From positions 24,532-88,531 of the forward strand of contig JAPYMA010000974.1 in the NCBI GenBank assembly GCA_035041965.1: DNA of 64,000 nt. Direction: 5' to 3'. This DNA comes from Anisakis pegreffii (Eukaryota; Nematoda; Chromadorea; Rhabditida; Anisakidae). Positions 1 to 12,600 of the stretch are shown here, piece by piece (positions within the stretch are counted from its first letter, which is position 1; each line of letters opens with the position of its first letter). Position numbers and translations under genes: made by a program. The notes beneath the pieces were generated by a model that searched no databases, was not told the origin of the DNA, and saw only the letters and a list, made by a program, of their open reading frames with translations.

Positions 1-2399
1 AATCGCTCGATTTCATGCAAATAAAGTGTTGTTGTACATTCAACAAAGGAATGGCATAAAAGAAGCTAGCATTAAAATTGAACGAAACTCACAAGTTCTG
101 AAGGAATGCGATGTACGATATCCATAAAAGTGGAACCTAGGAGATCCCATTGCGTTGTTCATAAAAGTAAGAATACAGATTTGGTAGTATCGATAATTGC
201 AACAATGATGATAATAACAACGATGCTGAATGACTGCTCAATAATACAATGTACGTGCAGTGCAACCGGTTCAAAGAATGCACTTGACGATGCCGAACGT
301 AACCGAATGCTTGTTTTTATAATCTATGCGGCAAATTGAACGAATAGGAAGAAGGCACAGAAAATTATAATGAACGATATAGCAAATTAAATAAGTGAAT
401 TATAAACTAAGTATACAGTGCGAATAACGACTGCTGAATGCTTATAGTAGAAGCGGTAGGTAACAAAATTGGGCAATAAGCTCAGCCGACAGCTATACAA
501 GCGCAGTTCAAGTTTAAATCAACAACAACGCACATTGCTAAGCAAGAGGAGGTGCTTAGAACAGAACAAAACGCCTCCAAGGGCGGCACACGCTTAGATG
601 TAAAAGTCACTTCTTTTCAGACAGAGATCTTTTCAATGGATCACCTCTGAAGATGTACTTTATATCCTGGAGTGATTTATCGCAGAAATTCAGGTCAAAA
701 AATACGGAGAGCAGAATTGGCTCATCAGTACCCAGTGGACAATTTTGGTTCTATTGATAAAGATGGGAATTTTCCTTCCCTAATGATGGCAAAGATTCGC
801 ATTACAATTAGAATTATGTCTGATAAACCTTAATCAGTTAACATCTGCGTGATTGCGTACAAATTCAAAACAATTTAGTGAAGCAGAGCTGAGAAAAAAC
901 TCTGTCGAACATTAATGGTGCAAACTGCCCAAGAAGACAGTTTCTTCTTCGGAAGCAGATAACTGGTTTGCTAACTACAAAGTAGAATTCCGCACAATAC
1001 ACTGAAGCTGACAATAAATCCAACAAACGAACTCAATGCGACTAACCAAAAAAAAGATGAAAACATTTCAACGGTTCCTAACTCAACATTCGTTGATGCT
1101 ATCCGAAGAATGCAAAATCAGCCAGTGTAAGTAGCATTTCACTGCGTCCAAGAGAAGTTTTCACAAGAAAATAAGCCCGGAAAATGGTCGAATCATCAAC
1201 TCATACTCAACATAGTTATAAAATTAACTGAACTTAGTTCGATGGACGTGACTTTGGAATGAAGAACTTTGTGCAAACTTTGTCCGACACAATCAACTCA
1301 CGATTGTTTTTCACAATTGAAATAATGATTTTGGCTGGTGCAGTATGCAGCAAAAAATGTGCATCCCACAAACGCCACGATCCCACCAAATTAAATATGA
1401 AAAACAGAAGATGAGAGAATTCATACAAGAAAATTTCAGAAGCGGCAGCAAAGAAGGAAAATAACTAAAACAGCCTCATAATTAGGGCAAGAATTGCTTG
1501 CTCAATCGATCTCTTACTAAACGCCTAATCTTTTTCATGAGAGTTACTAATATACATCAAAACAAAAACGTAATCAAATGCTTAAACCATTACCAAATAA
1601 AACAACTTCAGTTTGTTCACCATATCCATAAACAATAAACATAATACGCTAATGTGGATGTCAATCAATCAAATCGAATACTTGCATTAGTGCAATACTA
1701 TTGTAATCTCATTGAAATATTACACCCATAATCCCTGCTGATCGTCAGCTGACATTGCATACTCTTTATCAACGCTTGTCAGTCTACCACCTACGGTCTA
1801 AACTGACCCAATCCGTCCATTTGTATACGTACACGATAAATACACAACGGTAATGTTTCATATCATGGGTCAGTTGAAAATTTGGATGTGTAAAAGTTGT
1901 CCGACAATTCACACTTTATATTATTTATTATGAGCAAGCAAACGGTGAATATTCTCATCCAAAGTCCTACTTCAGTTTCAGGCTAACCCAATCAGCGTTC
2001 ATCTGTTTCAATAAATTACAGGTCAGTTTGAACGAAAATGCTACAATTTTAGCGGAGTTTTCACCACTCAAACGTTTCCTCGAAGTTTGAATCAATCAAT
2101 CCGTTAGGAATTTGTTTTAATTCGACTACCTATCCGTTAAGAATGCAAAAAACGCAACCAACGAGAACTGTTTCCTCATGATACAATGAATGTAAGAAAC
2201 TAAAATTCAAAAATGAAAAACCTGATAATCGTAAATCGCGAAAGTGCCGTTCTAACGGCCCCATAACGCCTTCTGTGTTGAAAAATTCGCCAAGATCCCT
2301 AAAGTCGTTAGATGAGTACAATAAAAGATAACTGATAAACAAACACCTGTTGCTGATCAGAGCAAACTGAACCGTAAAAATTTTGACCATGAAGACAAC
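1..2399. other. No gene recognised
   Basis: A+T-rich sequence downstream of the minus-strand CAMTA gene. Short open stretches occur in several frames (for example 106-339 plus and 1234-1428 minus), but none shows a family motif or a coherent exon chain. A minus-strand stretch at about 2130-2310 follows an acceptor-like ctttag and is open in two frames; one frame carries acidic and polar residues as expected of coding DNA. It could be the end of the gene suggested by the exon at 2400-2592, but the frames were not reconciled. Confidence 0.4.
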
Positions 2400-2592
2400 T
2401 GACTTTGTAGACGTATTCGGCGACGAATGATCATTTGCACTCTCTGTGGGATTGTTTATTGATTCAGATGGGAGAGTGTGAAAAGTGGACGAAGACGACG
2501 AAGCGTTCAAAACGTCCAGTGGTCCTCCCACTTTATCATGAGCGATCAAAACCTCATTCCTAGCACGGTCCATGAAATTCGGAGACGTGAAC
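2400..2592 (-). CDS. Possible exon of an unrecognised gene
   Basis: Seen: a stretch opening after a good acceptor (ttttag, read on the minus strand) and closing at a GTTGTC donor of the kind used elsewhere in this window. It encodes about 64 residues, including a charged segment (FMDRARNEVLIAHDKVGG) and then a Ser/Thr/Asn-rich tail. It lies about 500 bases downstream of the CAMTA stop on the same strand, so it belongs to a separate gene or to an alternative CAMTA 3' end. No family was recognised and no start or stop is assigned. It may still be chance, since open stretches of this size are common in A+T-rich DNA. Confidence 0.25.
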
Positions 2593-3013
2593 CTAAAATA
2601 ATACATAACATTAGTGAAAATTATTGTTACACCTATACTTATCAAAAACGTTCACGAAGTCAGAGAGCAGTGAAATCTGTGGAGCCATTCTTGTTGAGTG
2701 AATAAGTGAATTCAGTTTGAATTAATGCAAAACTACTGCAATCAGTTCATAAATACATTTAATCGTAAAATACGATTTATTACTTCTATTATCATGATCC
2801 AGTCACGATACTGATAATACAAATACTAATTGTAAGTGGGTTGAAATTGAACTTCTAGTAGGTTAAAATTCATCAAATTCAGGACATCACTTGCAACTAA
2901 CAATAAATTTTTGAGGATAACGATTAAGTGGGACGAACCAACAAAAGTGAGCGAAATGATGAGATACTGAAAATATTATTCAGTTGAGTAATAAGGAGCA
3001 CACTCTCGATAAT

Positions 3014-3062
3014 GTTTAGAGTTATTTGAATTAAACTGTACTCAATTCAAATAACTCTAAAC
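3014..3062. repeat. Perfect 19-bp inverted repeat in CAMTA 3' flank
   Basis: The arms at 3014-3032 and 3044-3062 (GTTTAGAGTTATTTGAATT and its exact complement) are separated by 11 bases. The hairpin lies about 30 bases past the CAMTA stop codon in transcript order, so it would fold as a stem-loop in the 3' UTR. Confidence 0.75.
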
Positions 3063-3090
3063 CGAAATACAGACGAGTGTTAAGTTCAAA

Positions 3091-6000
3091 TTAAAACAAC
3101 AACTCATAAGTGGTGTTGTCGAGCGGCGTCACCAATTCCTCCCATTCACTCGATGATCTCACATAAGCATTGCCAAGAAAAGGATTTCTCGAGTGTATCG
3201 AAAGACCTGACGATTCAGACGGCTCCGACAGACCGCCAACATCATCCACAAAATTTGGATCAGCTGCTTCATTGAAACTCTAAACTCACAAAGAAAAATA
3301 AGAACATTTGTTTTCAATGCACGAAGATACGAAACTGATACTCCATCACATCACTATTTTCGTTGTGACCTACGCTCACTTATCTCACTTGGACATCTTG
3401 TAAGTTATAAAATACTGATTCATTTAAATGTGAAAATATTGTATTTTTCGCGATGAAAACACGGAGAATGAAAATCTTTGACAACGAAACAGCATACTCG
3501 TTTGTCGAAGGCAACTAGACGATGCGCAGTTCAATAAGCAAAAGCGGCCCTGCAAAGAAACATACAAAAATGAATTTGAACCTTTATTCTTGCAGGTAGA
3601 GCGTCAATGATCTGTTGCGCTAAACTTGCCATTCGCGCACGAGCTCCTTCACTAGTAGCATCATCGCTGCTGAAAATTACCGAATGGATAGTTGCCAAAC
3701 ATGGACAAAGCAAGTAAATGAAGGTTAAAAAAAGAGCAAGTTGAAATTGATTCGGTTACTTGTGTATAACAAAATTATAATAAAAAAATTTTTTGCATAA
3801 CAAAATTTTCGACAACAGAACCTCGAAAGAGCATTCCACATGTCAGCTGTAGTTGGCGAATCTGGAATATGTACATCCATAGCCAACGTATCATCCATCC
3901 AACCACCTCGCTCAAGATTTTCCTAAAACTCTGATGAATCACTCAATGGCATCACTCATTTGATGACTGTCTTCGAAAGCAAAGTGCTGCAATAAAATCC
4001 ATTCAAATATCATAATGCATTGCTCTTTCAGTCATAAGTGATATAATAACAATGATTTCAGCTTACTTTTACAGCACATTTAAGTGAGTACGTTCCAAAG
4101 CAAATAAAATACAACGCAGCGAAAAAACAGAAACTTTGGCAAATAAAAATGAAATCAACCAAGTAACTTACACAATGATGAAGTTTATTGGCACTGAGAG
4201 AGGAACCAACATGATGAGAATCGTCAATATCAGAATACTCATTTAACGATTTGATCGATGAATCGCCACCACCATTCTCCTGGAATGTACCTTCGATTGA
4301 ACAATTCTTGGACTGAACTTACTACACATTTATATGCCATATGCTGTCTCGACTGAATCCTCACGACTCGGAGTTAATAATTTAGCTGAACGCGTGCCAA
4401 AAGTGATGCTGAACATGATTTACTGGCTGTCTGTGCATCACTGCCGTGATTCACTGGCAACTGCTGCCGAACAGGCATATCTATCTGCATATAAGACAAA
4501 TATATGATGTTACATTATAACTGTTTTGTGCATTGCCGAAATGTACCTGCAGCATTGTTTGGCGAGAGGATGATGTTATTGTGGAGGTATTTGCTAAACG
4601 TTGCTCATCAGTAACTCTTTCACCATTTGTCATCACCCACAATGCGGTGGAATTGATCGATTCTTGAGACTGACCGCATCGCTCATCACTAGCTTCAATT
4701 AATATATTTAAGGCCATATGAGCGAAACTTAAACAAGTTGGCATAATATAAATCAAGTCAAGCTAGATTTAGATGGGCATGTAACCCTCAAGTCAGAACA
4801 TCAGTTTGAAGATGAAATCAACATACAATAACATACCAAAAAAGTGATCTCCGTGGGCAAGAAAATAAGTGGATGAATTCTGGATAAAGAGAATATTCGA
4901 AGTGCATTACGTCAAGTGGCTCGATAATGAGCAATAAAAGTCACCTTTTGCTTGGTGTCTAACGGTATCAATAGTTTGTTTATATGAATTGATGATATGT
5001 GAATTTTGTGACTTAAAGATCAAATCTTGCGGAGTTTCACCCCGGTCATCCAGCACATCCACTGAGCTGGGGCAATTTGAGATCAAAATCTGGATACTAT
5101 TGAGGTTAGCATGCAGCACTGCCAAATGAAGTGGCGTTCGACCTTCTGCATCTCTCGATACTACATCCAAATCACGTATATAGTACTGTGATGAGATCTC
5201 CGATCTGCAATAAATGTGTTTATCATGCAGCAAAACGCAAACAATACAGAATGCTGCACGATACGTTTGTTCTTTTTCAGGTTGAGAATTGCACAAAAAT
5301 CTTCCACTCACTCTACTTTCATTCAAATTTAAGTGCTTAACAACCATTGGTTTCGATGACTGTATACTTGAAAGCCTCTTGAGAAGCTGTTTTGCACATC
5401 GTTTATGCAATGAAAAACTGCAGCAGGCAATCAGACCAGTAATAACGTTCACCTGAATTGAAGAACGGACTGTATCATTCGATGGAAATTCAGCATTGCA
5501 CATAAATGCAACAACGAATTATCGTTGCGCATCGTGGCTGAACGATTCGTAAGGAGGTTATAATCAAACGGATAACGCATCATCTCACTCCAAATCTCCA
5601 AAGCTACCGTTTCTGTATCTAATTCTGGTAGCTCTCGCATCTTAAACAGTTTCAGTTTTTAGACAAACATACAGCAAGCATCATCTAAACTCTCTTAGCT
5701 GACATGAAATCAATCCTCTATTATTCAGAAATACGTATCTCAAGTCAAATAATTAACGTCACTCATATTTTAATTCCACATTCTCAGCATACCGTTTAAA
5801 AATTACCTTCAACAGTTTCGTTCCGCGTTATTCATTTCTAACATACGTTACGAATGAAAAACAAATTTTTCAAAATAAATACTCACAGCACACTGCGATT
5901 GATCAGTAATCATGCACGAATGGAAGAACCGCAAACGTTCCCTAATTTCTAACAGAACAGCGCTCTGGCCACCGGTTCTACTCATGTCCAAATATTCAAA

Positions 6001-9000
6001 TTGCACAGCATGTGAAATCAATAACCCATCACAGTAGACTTCAAGTTTTACAACACCAGCATTATGAGCTGCAATCGATGATTGCATTTATTTTCATCAA
6101 CTTACTACAAAACGAAAATGCAACAATTGATCAAATTAGGCTTAATACTGCTGTGATGCATCAGAATATGATGACAACAATAGATATGCGAGCTTCGACA
6201 AGTGCAATCAAAGAATGACAGCAATGAAAACAAAAATACTAAAAAAAGAAACTTACGAGGCGCGAAACATCGAAGCACTCCGGCATGAAAAAGTGTTGCA
6301 GGAACCTGTTGGTCGTCAAACATCACCGTATAATCATGCCCACGTAAATACCATCCGCCGACTATCAAAACTTTTGTGCCACCCTTAAATTACGTTAAAT
6401 GGAACAAATTAATTGAAGTTCATTTTGATCAAAAATCTAGCAGCTTGCCCTATCCAAGAATTCAACCGATGTAAGCCCGAAATTACTGATTATCAAATAG
6501 CGAATATCGCATCGCGTTAATATTTCGGTTAACGGTGCCCATCTCTGAACATAACTAATAAATTATTGCTACGAACACACTTCCGCATGCCTGAACTATC
6601 AACTGTCATTAGTTGATGCAGTAGAGCAAACGTGCGCATATCTTAAAATCAGTAACACACAATATGAGTTGAATGAGCAATGTGACAATGATAGAATGAT
6701 TAAAGTTTACGCGAAGCGGTGATCGGTCTGGCGAGAGATCAGCAATCTGAATGAGAGGTGTTGAGCATGAAGCGGTATTATGTTGTTGACTAGTGGCGCT
6801 GTTCCACTGAACCGCTGCAATCCTACCACACCTTCGCAATTCGCATGCCAAATTACTCTGAAAGTAAAGACTCATCGTTTGCACTTCATTCATTCCCAAT
6901 ATCAAGCATACAATTCATGAACTTATACTGTTATTCAGCTGCACTCAACATATCAAGCAAAAATTGTTGCGTTCGTAAACGAAGGAGCCCAATTAATATA
7001 ACTCACCGAACTGGGTTGTTGCTCTGAAGTGGCAACTGCTGATTTGGAAAGAGTGTTCGTTGTTTCAGGTTGACAAGAAGCAAAATTCAAGAATGCGTTT
7101 GGTACTGAGGCTGAAGTTGCTGACAGCTTATCGTTATTCGCTATTAATGATGCATCACTTTCAACAGCATAGTTAGTCAAGAGAGTACCTACAAAAAGCG
7201 CAAGAAAGTCAATGATGCATGACAAAGAAAGAAAAGTGTACACATCTTCAAATGTAATTTTAGCACAATAACAACAACGATAGCGACAAAAAAAGAGCAA
7301 AGTGAACGTAAAAACGACGACCGATAAAATGACAACCTGTAAACCGTCCATCTACAGTGTCACTAAAAGCAGATGGCTGTCTTCGCATTGCGATCGATGA
7401 GAGACCTCGCCGAAACGCACTACCACAACTATTGCTTCGTTCTAGCTGATGATGAGGATGATGAGCACTTGGCTGCTCATGCTGATCATTCTGACTGTGT
7501 TGTTGGAAGGGTTCCGAATGAGTGTTAGTATTATTATTTGTTGGTTGATCAGTAGCTAAATGCATCAATTCGATTCCCTCCATTCCGTATTCGTCAACAT
7601 AATTATTCAACTGAAACAATAAAATTGTCATTTCATCCATCTGGCATGTTATATGCAGATACAAATAGTCTCTCTGCATCAATAGATCTATTAGTTCTAA
7701 CTTCAATAAAAACATTGTGCGAAAGCAATAAACCAGTCGTTCAACAGTGACATTCAGCGATCTGCATACATGGAAAATAACAACAACCTGATGTTCAGAG
7801 TCATGTTGATACGTTACTGTGGCTGGTATAGAATGAGCCAAATTCAATATTGCACATACATTCGCCAGTAGTGAGCTTATTTCAGCTGGATGCATCGAAT
7901 AACACACTGAATTCTTAGACTATACTGTTATTATGGACTGTTATAGCGTTACCACAAAATGAGATCGAATTTTTGATTCAATTGTTACACAAACGTCAAC
8001 AATAATAAATGACGTACGAATAGGCCGTATTTGCTGTTCGAGCTGAGAACGATTGAATGAAAGACCATTCGAACGAACACTCTGTGCAATACGAATATGA
8101 AGTGGTTGTCCGTCGCGAGTCTCTTCACCGGTTACATTCAAATAATGCACTAATACAATTTCAGGATGCTGAAAACAATTCACTTATTTCGTTATGCATA
8201 TAAGATTTGTTCAGTTAACACAAATTCACAAGAATCTCTACATCATCGCCACTTTCATCGAATAAGAATACAAAACCTGATTTGTGCCAAGTCAAATGCT
8301 CATTGCATCTATAAAAAAATTTCAATCTTACATCACAGAGCCAGTAGGTTCGACGATGGAATGATGGCACAATAGCTGAATGCACATAACTTCCTGCAAT
8401 CGTTTCCAACTTCTGCACCTTCAATTTAACATGATCTTCTCGGATGAGCTTGCCTTCTTTCCTCCTTTTCCATTCATATCTTTAAAAGTTTATGCAGATA
8501 TACTCTAATGACGATAAATTATCTCACAAATATTCGTTTTACTATCAAACTGCGTTAAACATGCAATCATTTGCGATTCAGACAACTGATCAAATGGTTA
8601 ATTAAAAACGATGCTCAAGTTTGATAATCGTTGAAAAGTCCATGACAATTATTTTGTTAATTCAAACACATACAACTGTCTCACCACAACGAGACGAGAC
8701 GAAAATATGAGAGGTTACATCCTATTTCATATCTTCCAAAACTACACTTGTTTCTATTAAAAACTAGCTCATAACACTCAAAAGATTACCTACATTATTT
8801 TTAATAGATCAAAGCACTTAGAAGATAGCGACTCACCCATCTTGCTTGAAATGAAGACCATCCAATCGTTTGAACAACCTTTGTGAAGTCGAAGGTGGAA
8901 AAGTGTGCGTTTCTGACGCTATCCAATCAGGATGGTTTTGTGCTGAATAAAGAATACGTGCCACATCCTAAATTGACGTGATTCCCTTCACATACAACTA

Positions 9001-9620
9001 TCAACAAAAACTACTTCAAAACTGAATCAAAAAGAAACTCATTTTTCAAGACTAATAAAGAGCCGAAATATTCATTCGGTGTTGTGTATATTTTGTATAT
9101 TAGAATTTGGTACATATGTGGGAAATTTTCAACTACACAATTCCACTGTGACATTAGAGGTGGAGAAAATCTAGAGACTGAAAAAATTAGGGACAATAAA
9201 TCCATTCAATATGGTCGATTTGATTTGAATAAATGTATATAGCAACACTGAATGTACCCCACATCTTGTGTAAAACTTTTGCCAACAATGAAGTTCATCA
9301 TAATAAATACTATTCAAAACTGCACAACATCACAACTTAGTTGATTTAATGCAGATGCACATATAACATGCCCATTTCACATCAACCCATCGAAAATACT
9401 AGTAAATTGAGCTAATCTGCATGTTTCTAAGCGCTCCAACTAAACACCGGCCGATGGGATGGAATATTTCATAGAAACAACTGAATTACCAGTGATTTCA
9501 AGGAAATATTCGAATGAAACGTAGGTTAGAAAAACTCACCTCATTAGAATTCCATTTTGTTTGATTTGTATTAAATTCGTCATATGATGGTAGAAAATTG
9601 ATGACCTGTTGAGTATGCAT
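3091..9620 (-). CDS. camt-1: CAMTA calmodulin-binding transcription activator
   Basis: Nuclear DNA-binding regulator of the CAMTA family (CAMT-1 in C. elegans), linked to calcium/calmodulin. A 20-exon model is in phase throughout and gives about 962 codons: 9540-9620, 8837-8967, 8332-8479, 8018-8168, 7788-7885, 7337-7610, 7007-7188, 6711-6857, 6449-6544, 6257-6383, 5887-6068, 5453-5640, 5312-5417, 4945-5197, 4547-4692, 4392-4484, 4172-4279, 3822-3922, 3582-3669, 3091-3279. The CG-1 domain (residues ~20-135) carries KRRKEGKLIREDHVKLKVQ, SAIVPSFHRRTYWL and IVLVHYLNV. The TIG domain (~425-505) carries KVLIVGGWY and GVLRCFAP. Ankyrin segments (~600-710) include GRTPLHLAVL. The C-terminal third is polar and weakly conserved. 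I see no IQ motif. The ATG at 9618-9620 is the first in frame, but tcaacag just inside it could be an acceptor, so an upstream exon is possible. The exon 14 start is uncertain by 7 bases. The exon 9 donor is GC. Confidence 0.92.
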
Positions 9621-12600
9621 AACAAAAGTGCTGAATGCACGTCACTTCACTGATTCAATTTTAAGTTATTATTGATTTATTTGACTTCATTCTAAACAGA
9701 TATATCATCGTTGCGTAAGCCAAGTTCTTTTAATCAGTAGTCACACAAAATACATCACACATAATTACCATCAATTTTAATTGTTGAATTTATTGCTTAA
9801 AAGTTAACGAATTATTCCAAATCACGGGATGAAATCAACACTATGAATAATCAAACGTTCATTCGCTGTTGACAGATGATATGATCGCCAATATCATCAC
9901 AATCACAATATTTATTGTTAAGGGTGAAAATAGGATTAGTCGGGATGGACACTTGATTTTCTCCGATACACTTTCCCTACTGCCATATTCATACTTTGCG
10001 TTCAAATTTCACACAGGAATATTCATATTTACTATTAGTCTAAAGAAATATTATATTCTTAATTATTTGGTACAAATTTTATGTGATTTGTTCCTGTTGA
10101 TCTTGAATTTGAACTCAAAAAATTCATATTGTACAACAACTAAGTAGCTTATTGAATTGATGATTTCACTATGCAAAAATGATTTCACTACTTTTATTTA
10201 GTATCAAGCGCAATTTGAATGATCCTTCAAGTCACCATATCTCAATGACAACAGAACGATTTATCTAGGGTCCTTTCGATTATCATTCGGAATAATAATT
10301 TCGGATAAATCATCAACGACAAAAACACACTGCAAAATAATTCAAATCTACTGCAATGAGAGCGATAATTATGAACGGTGAGCATAAAATGAACATCACT
10401 TTCAAAATCCACATTCAAATCGCAAAAATTGAAACAATTTTTTTTCCTGATTACCCGGCAGAATCGAAAAAAAAGGATACGATTAAGACTGAAAGTCTCA
10501 TGCTGAACCAGATTTTGAGAGAACTAAACAAGGACGAAATACCACGTTTCAAACTACATCTAATGCGAATTGCAAAAGGACTGAAAATAAGGAGAACTGG
10601 TGAAGGATCAGAAGAAATTTTCAATCAGTTAATTTTTGGAAAAGAATCTAATGATGAATACAAAGTATTTTCAACATAACAGAAATTCAAACAATCGTTT
10701 AAATAAGTCGCACACTGGAGAAAAGCATTCAGTCAGCCAGCACTTTAGCTTGCGTTCTTTTCCCAAGAGATCCAAGCCGGTACCAACCAGCTGTCACTAG
10801 CCTACTCTTGCCTCTAATGTATCCATCCACTCTAATATCTTATAGTAGCCGCAAAACAAATAAAGTTATAATATGGTAGTGTCTCACGTTCACCATTTAA
10901 GCAAAGAAACTTGGAACATAAAATGAATTTCAAAAAGATAAAGTAATTTAAATTCCGAAAACATGTAAACTAACACTTTTCGAACATTTCAAATCAATAA
11001 AAAGCATTTGAACGAGAACGATAGAAGCCGTTATCTGCAACAATCATTACGCTCCTCCCTTATCATACTATCAAGCAGCATATATTGATGAAATGACAGA
11101 CGAATACAGAAAAGAAATAAACTTTCAAAAAGATAATTGATGATGTTTGGAATAAGAAGTTGTTTTGATGATACTTCAGCATCGAAGAAAGAAATTTGTA
11201 TTTAAGCTGAAGTTTTCAATTATTCTACTAAGCAACACTCATTATGTAGAGATTCTTTAATATCATAAAACATAACATTAGAAATTTGTAGAGACTCACT
11301 CCATTATTGATCATTAATTGAATGAGCGAAGTTTCACGATATTGAAAACAAATTTTGGAAACGATCAGCAACTTCAAACCATCAATATCGTTACTTCCAG
11401 AGCGACGATTGTGATGAATGAAAGGCAGAAAATCTGACTATCGTTACGTGAATGCTGATTTTCGTCAATAACTGGAACAAAATTCTCAAAAAAAGCTGAA
11501 CAACTGAATTACTTGACGGATAACCGATTTTAAGGAAATGAATTCCCACTCAACAACGCAAACAAAACAAACATATCCAGTTTACACTGAATACCCAAGC
11601 ACCTTAACCCACCTGTAAACCTGATTCATAATTTGGTTTAGAATTCAGAATCCAGTCAATTCAGTAATAAAATCCTGTGTAAAACAGGTAAGATGGAGGT
11701 ACGCGCGAAATTTTCGTTCATATTGAGATGGGAAACGTTGCAAAAGTGATAGAGAGTCAGAAGAAACCGAATTGGTGGATAAAAATCGGTGTTGTAATTG
11801 CAATTGATACTGATTTGAAAATCTACCAAATAAACACGTACATCCCGGAGGCTGATGAATATATGCCTGTTTTGAGCAAGAACAGTGGCTGGTACGCAGA
11901 ACACCCTCAAGTTCATTCGAAGGTTTTTATATTGCTCCTAGTTGGGCACATGATCTTATGAATCGTTCTTTTTCGAATGTTTTTGTCAACTGATTTATCT
12001 ACTGAATCTGACGCAATAAGCTGCAAACACATCATCAAAGTATTTAGCATCAGTTTGAAAATATCATCTTGAATCGTTAATTGACAAGATGCATTTTCAA
12101 GATATTTTGAAACATAGCGAACTGCTGATATTGGTGATATAGTGATATTAGTGATAACAGAGAGGCATAACAGAGAGTCATAGACTCGTTATGAGTTGGA
12201 TTTGCTGATTAAATAAATGAAGATACAATGTATTGAAACGAGCGCTGCAGAGCAACTGAGATACCTTCAAAAAAAAAACCAGCTATCTCTCTGAAGCTAA
12301 CGATAAGCAAAATCGCCGGATGATACATATACTTTTTTGAAGGTTGATAATCTGGGATATCCGATGGCGTGGAGAGATCACAATGTTTCAGGGTGAACCT
12401 AATAACAACGATAGTTTGAAGGTGGTGCCCGTGATACTGCTAAAATAATGTACAAATTGATCAGTAGAGACCTCAGCAATACTGGTATAGATTCATTGAC
12501 TAGAAATATTTGGTAATTTTTGGGAAGGGTATATTATAGAAATAACTTCAATAATTCTCAATTGCCTTTTTTTTCATTCACCCACTGCGACGACTACTGA

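Noticed and set aside
2130..2645. Single 171-codon minus-strand gene
   Set aside because: The composition changes along its length and there are acceptor- and donor-like sites inside. It reads better as one or two exons plus intron, of low confidence.
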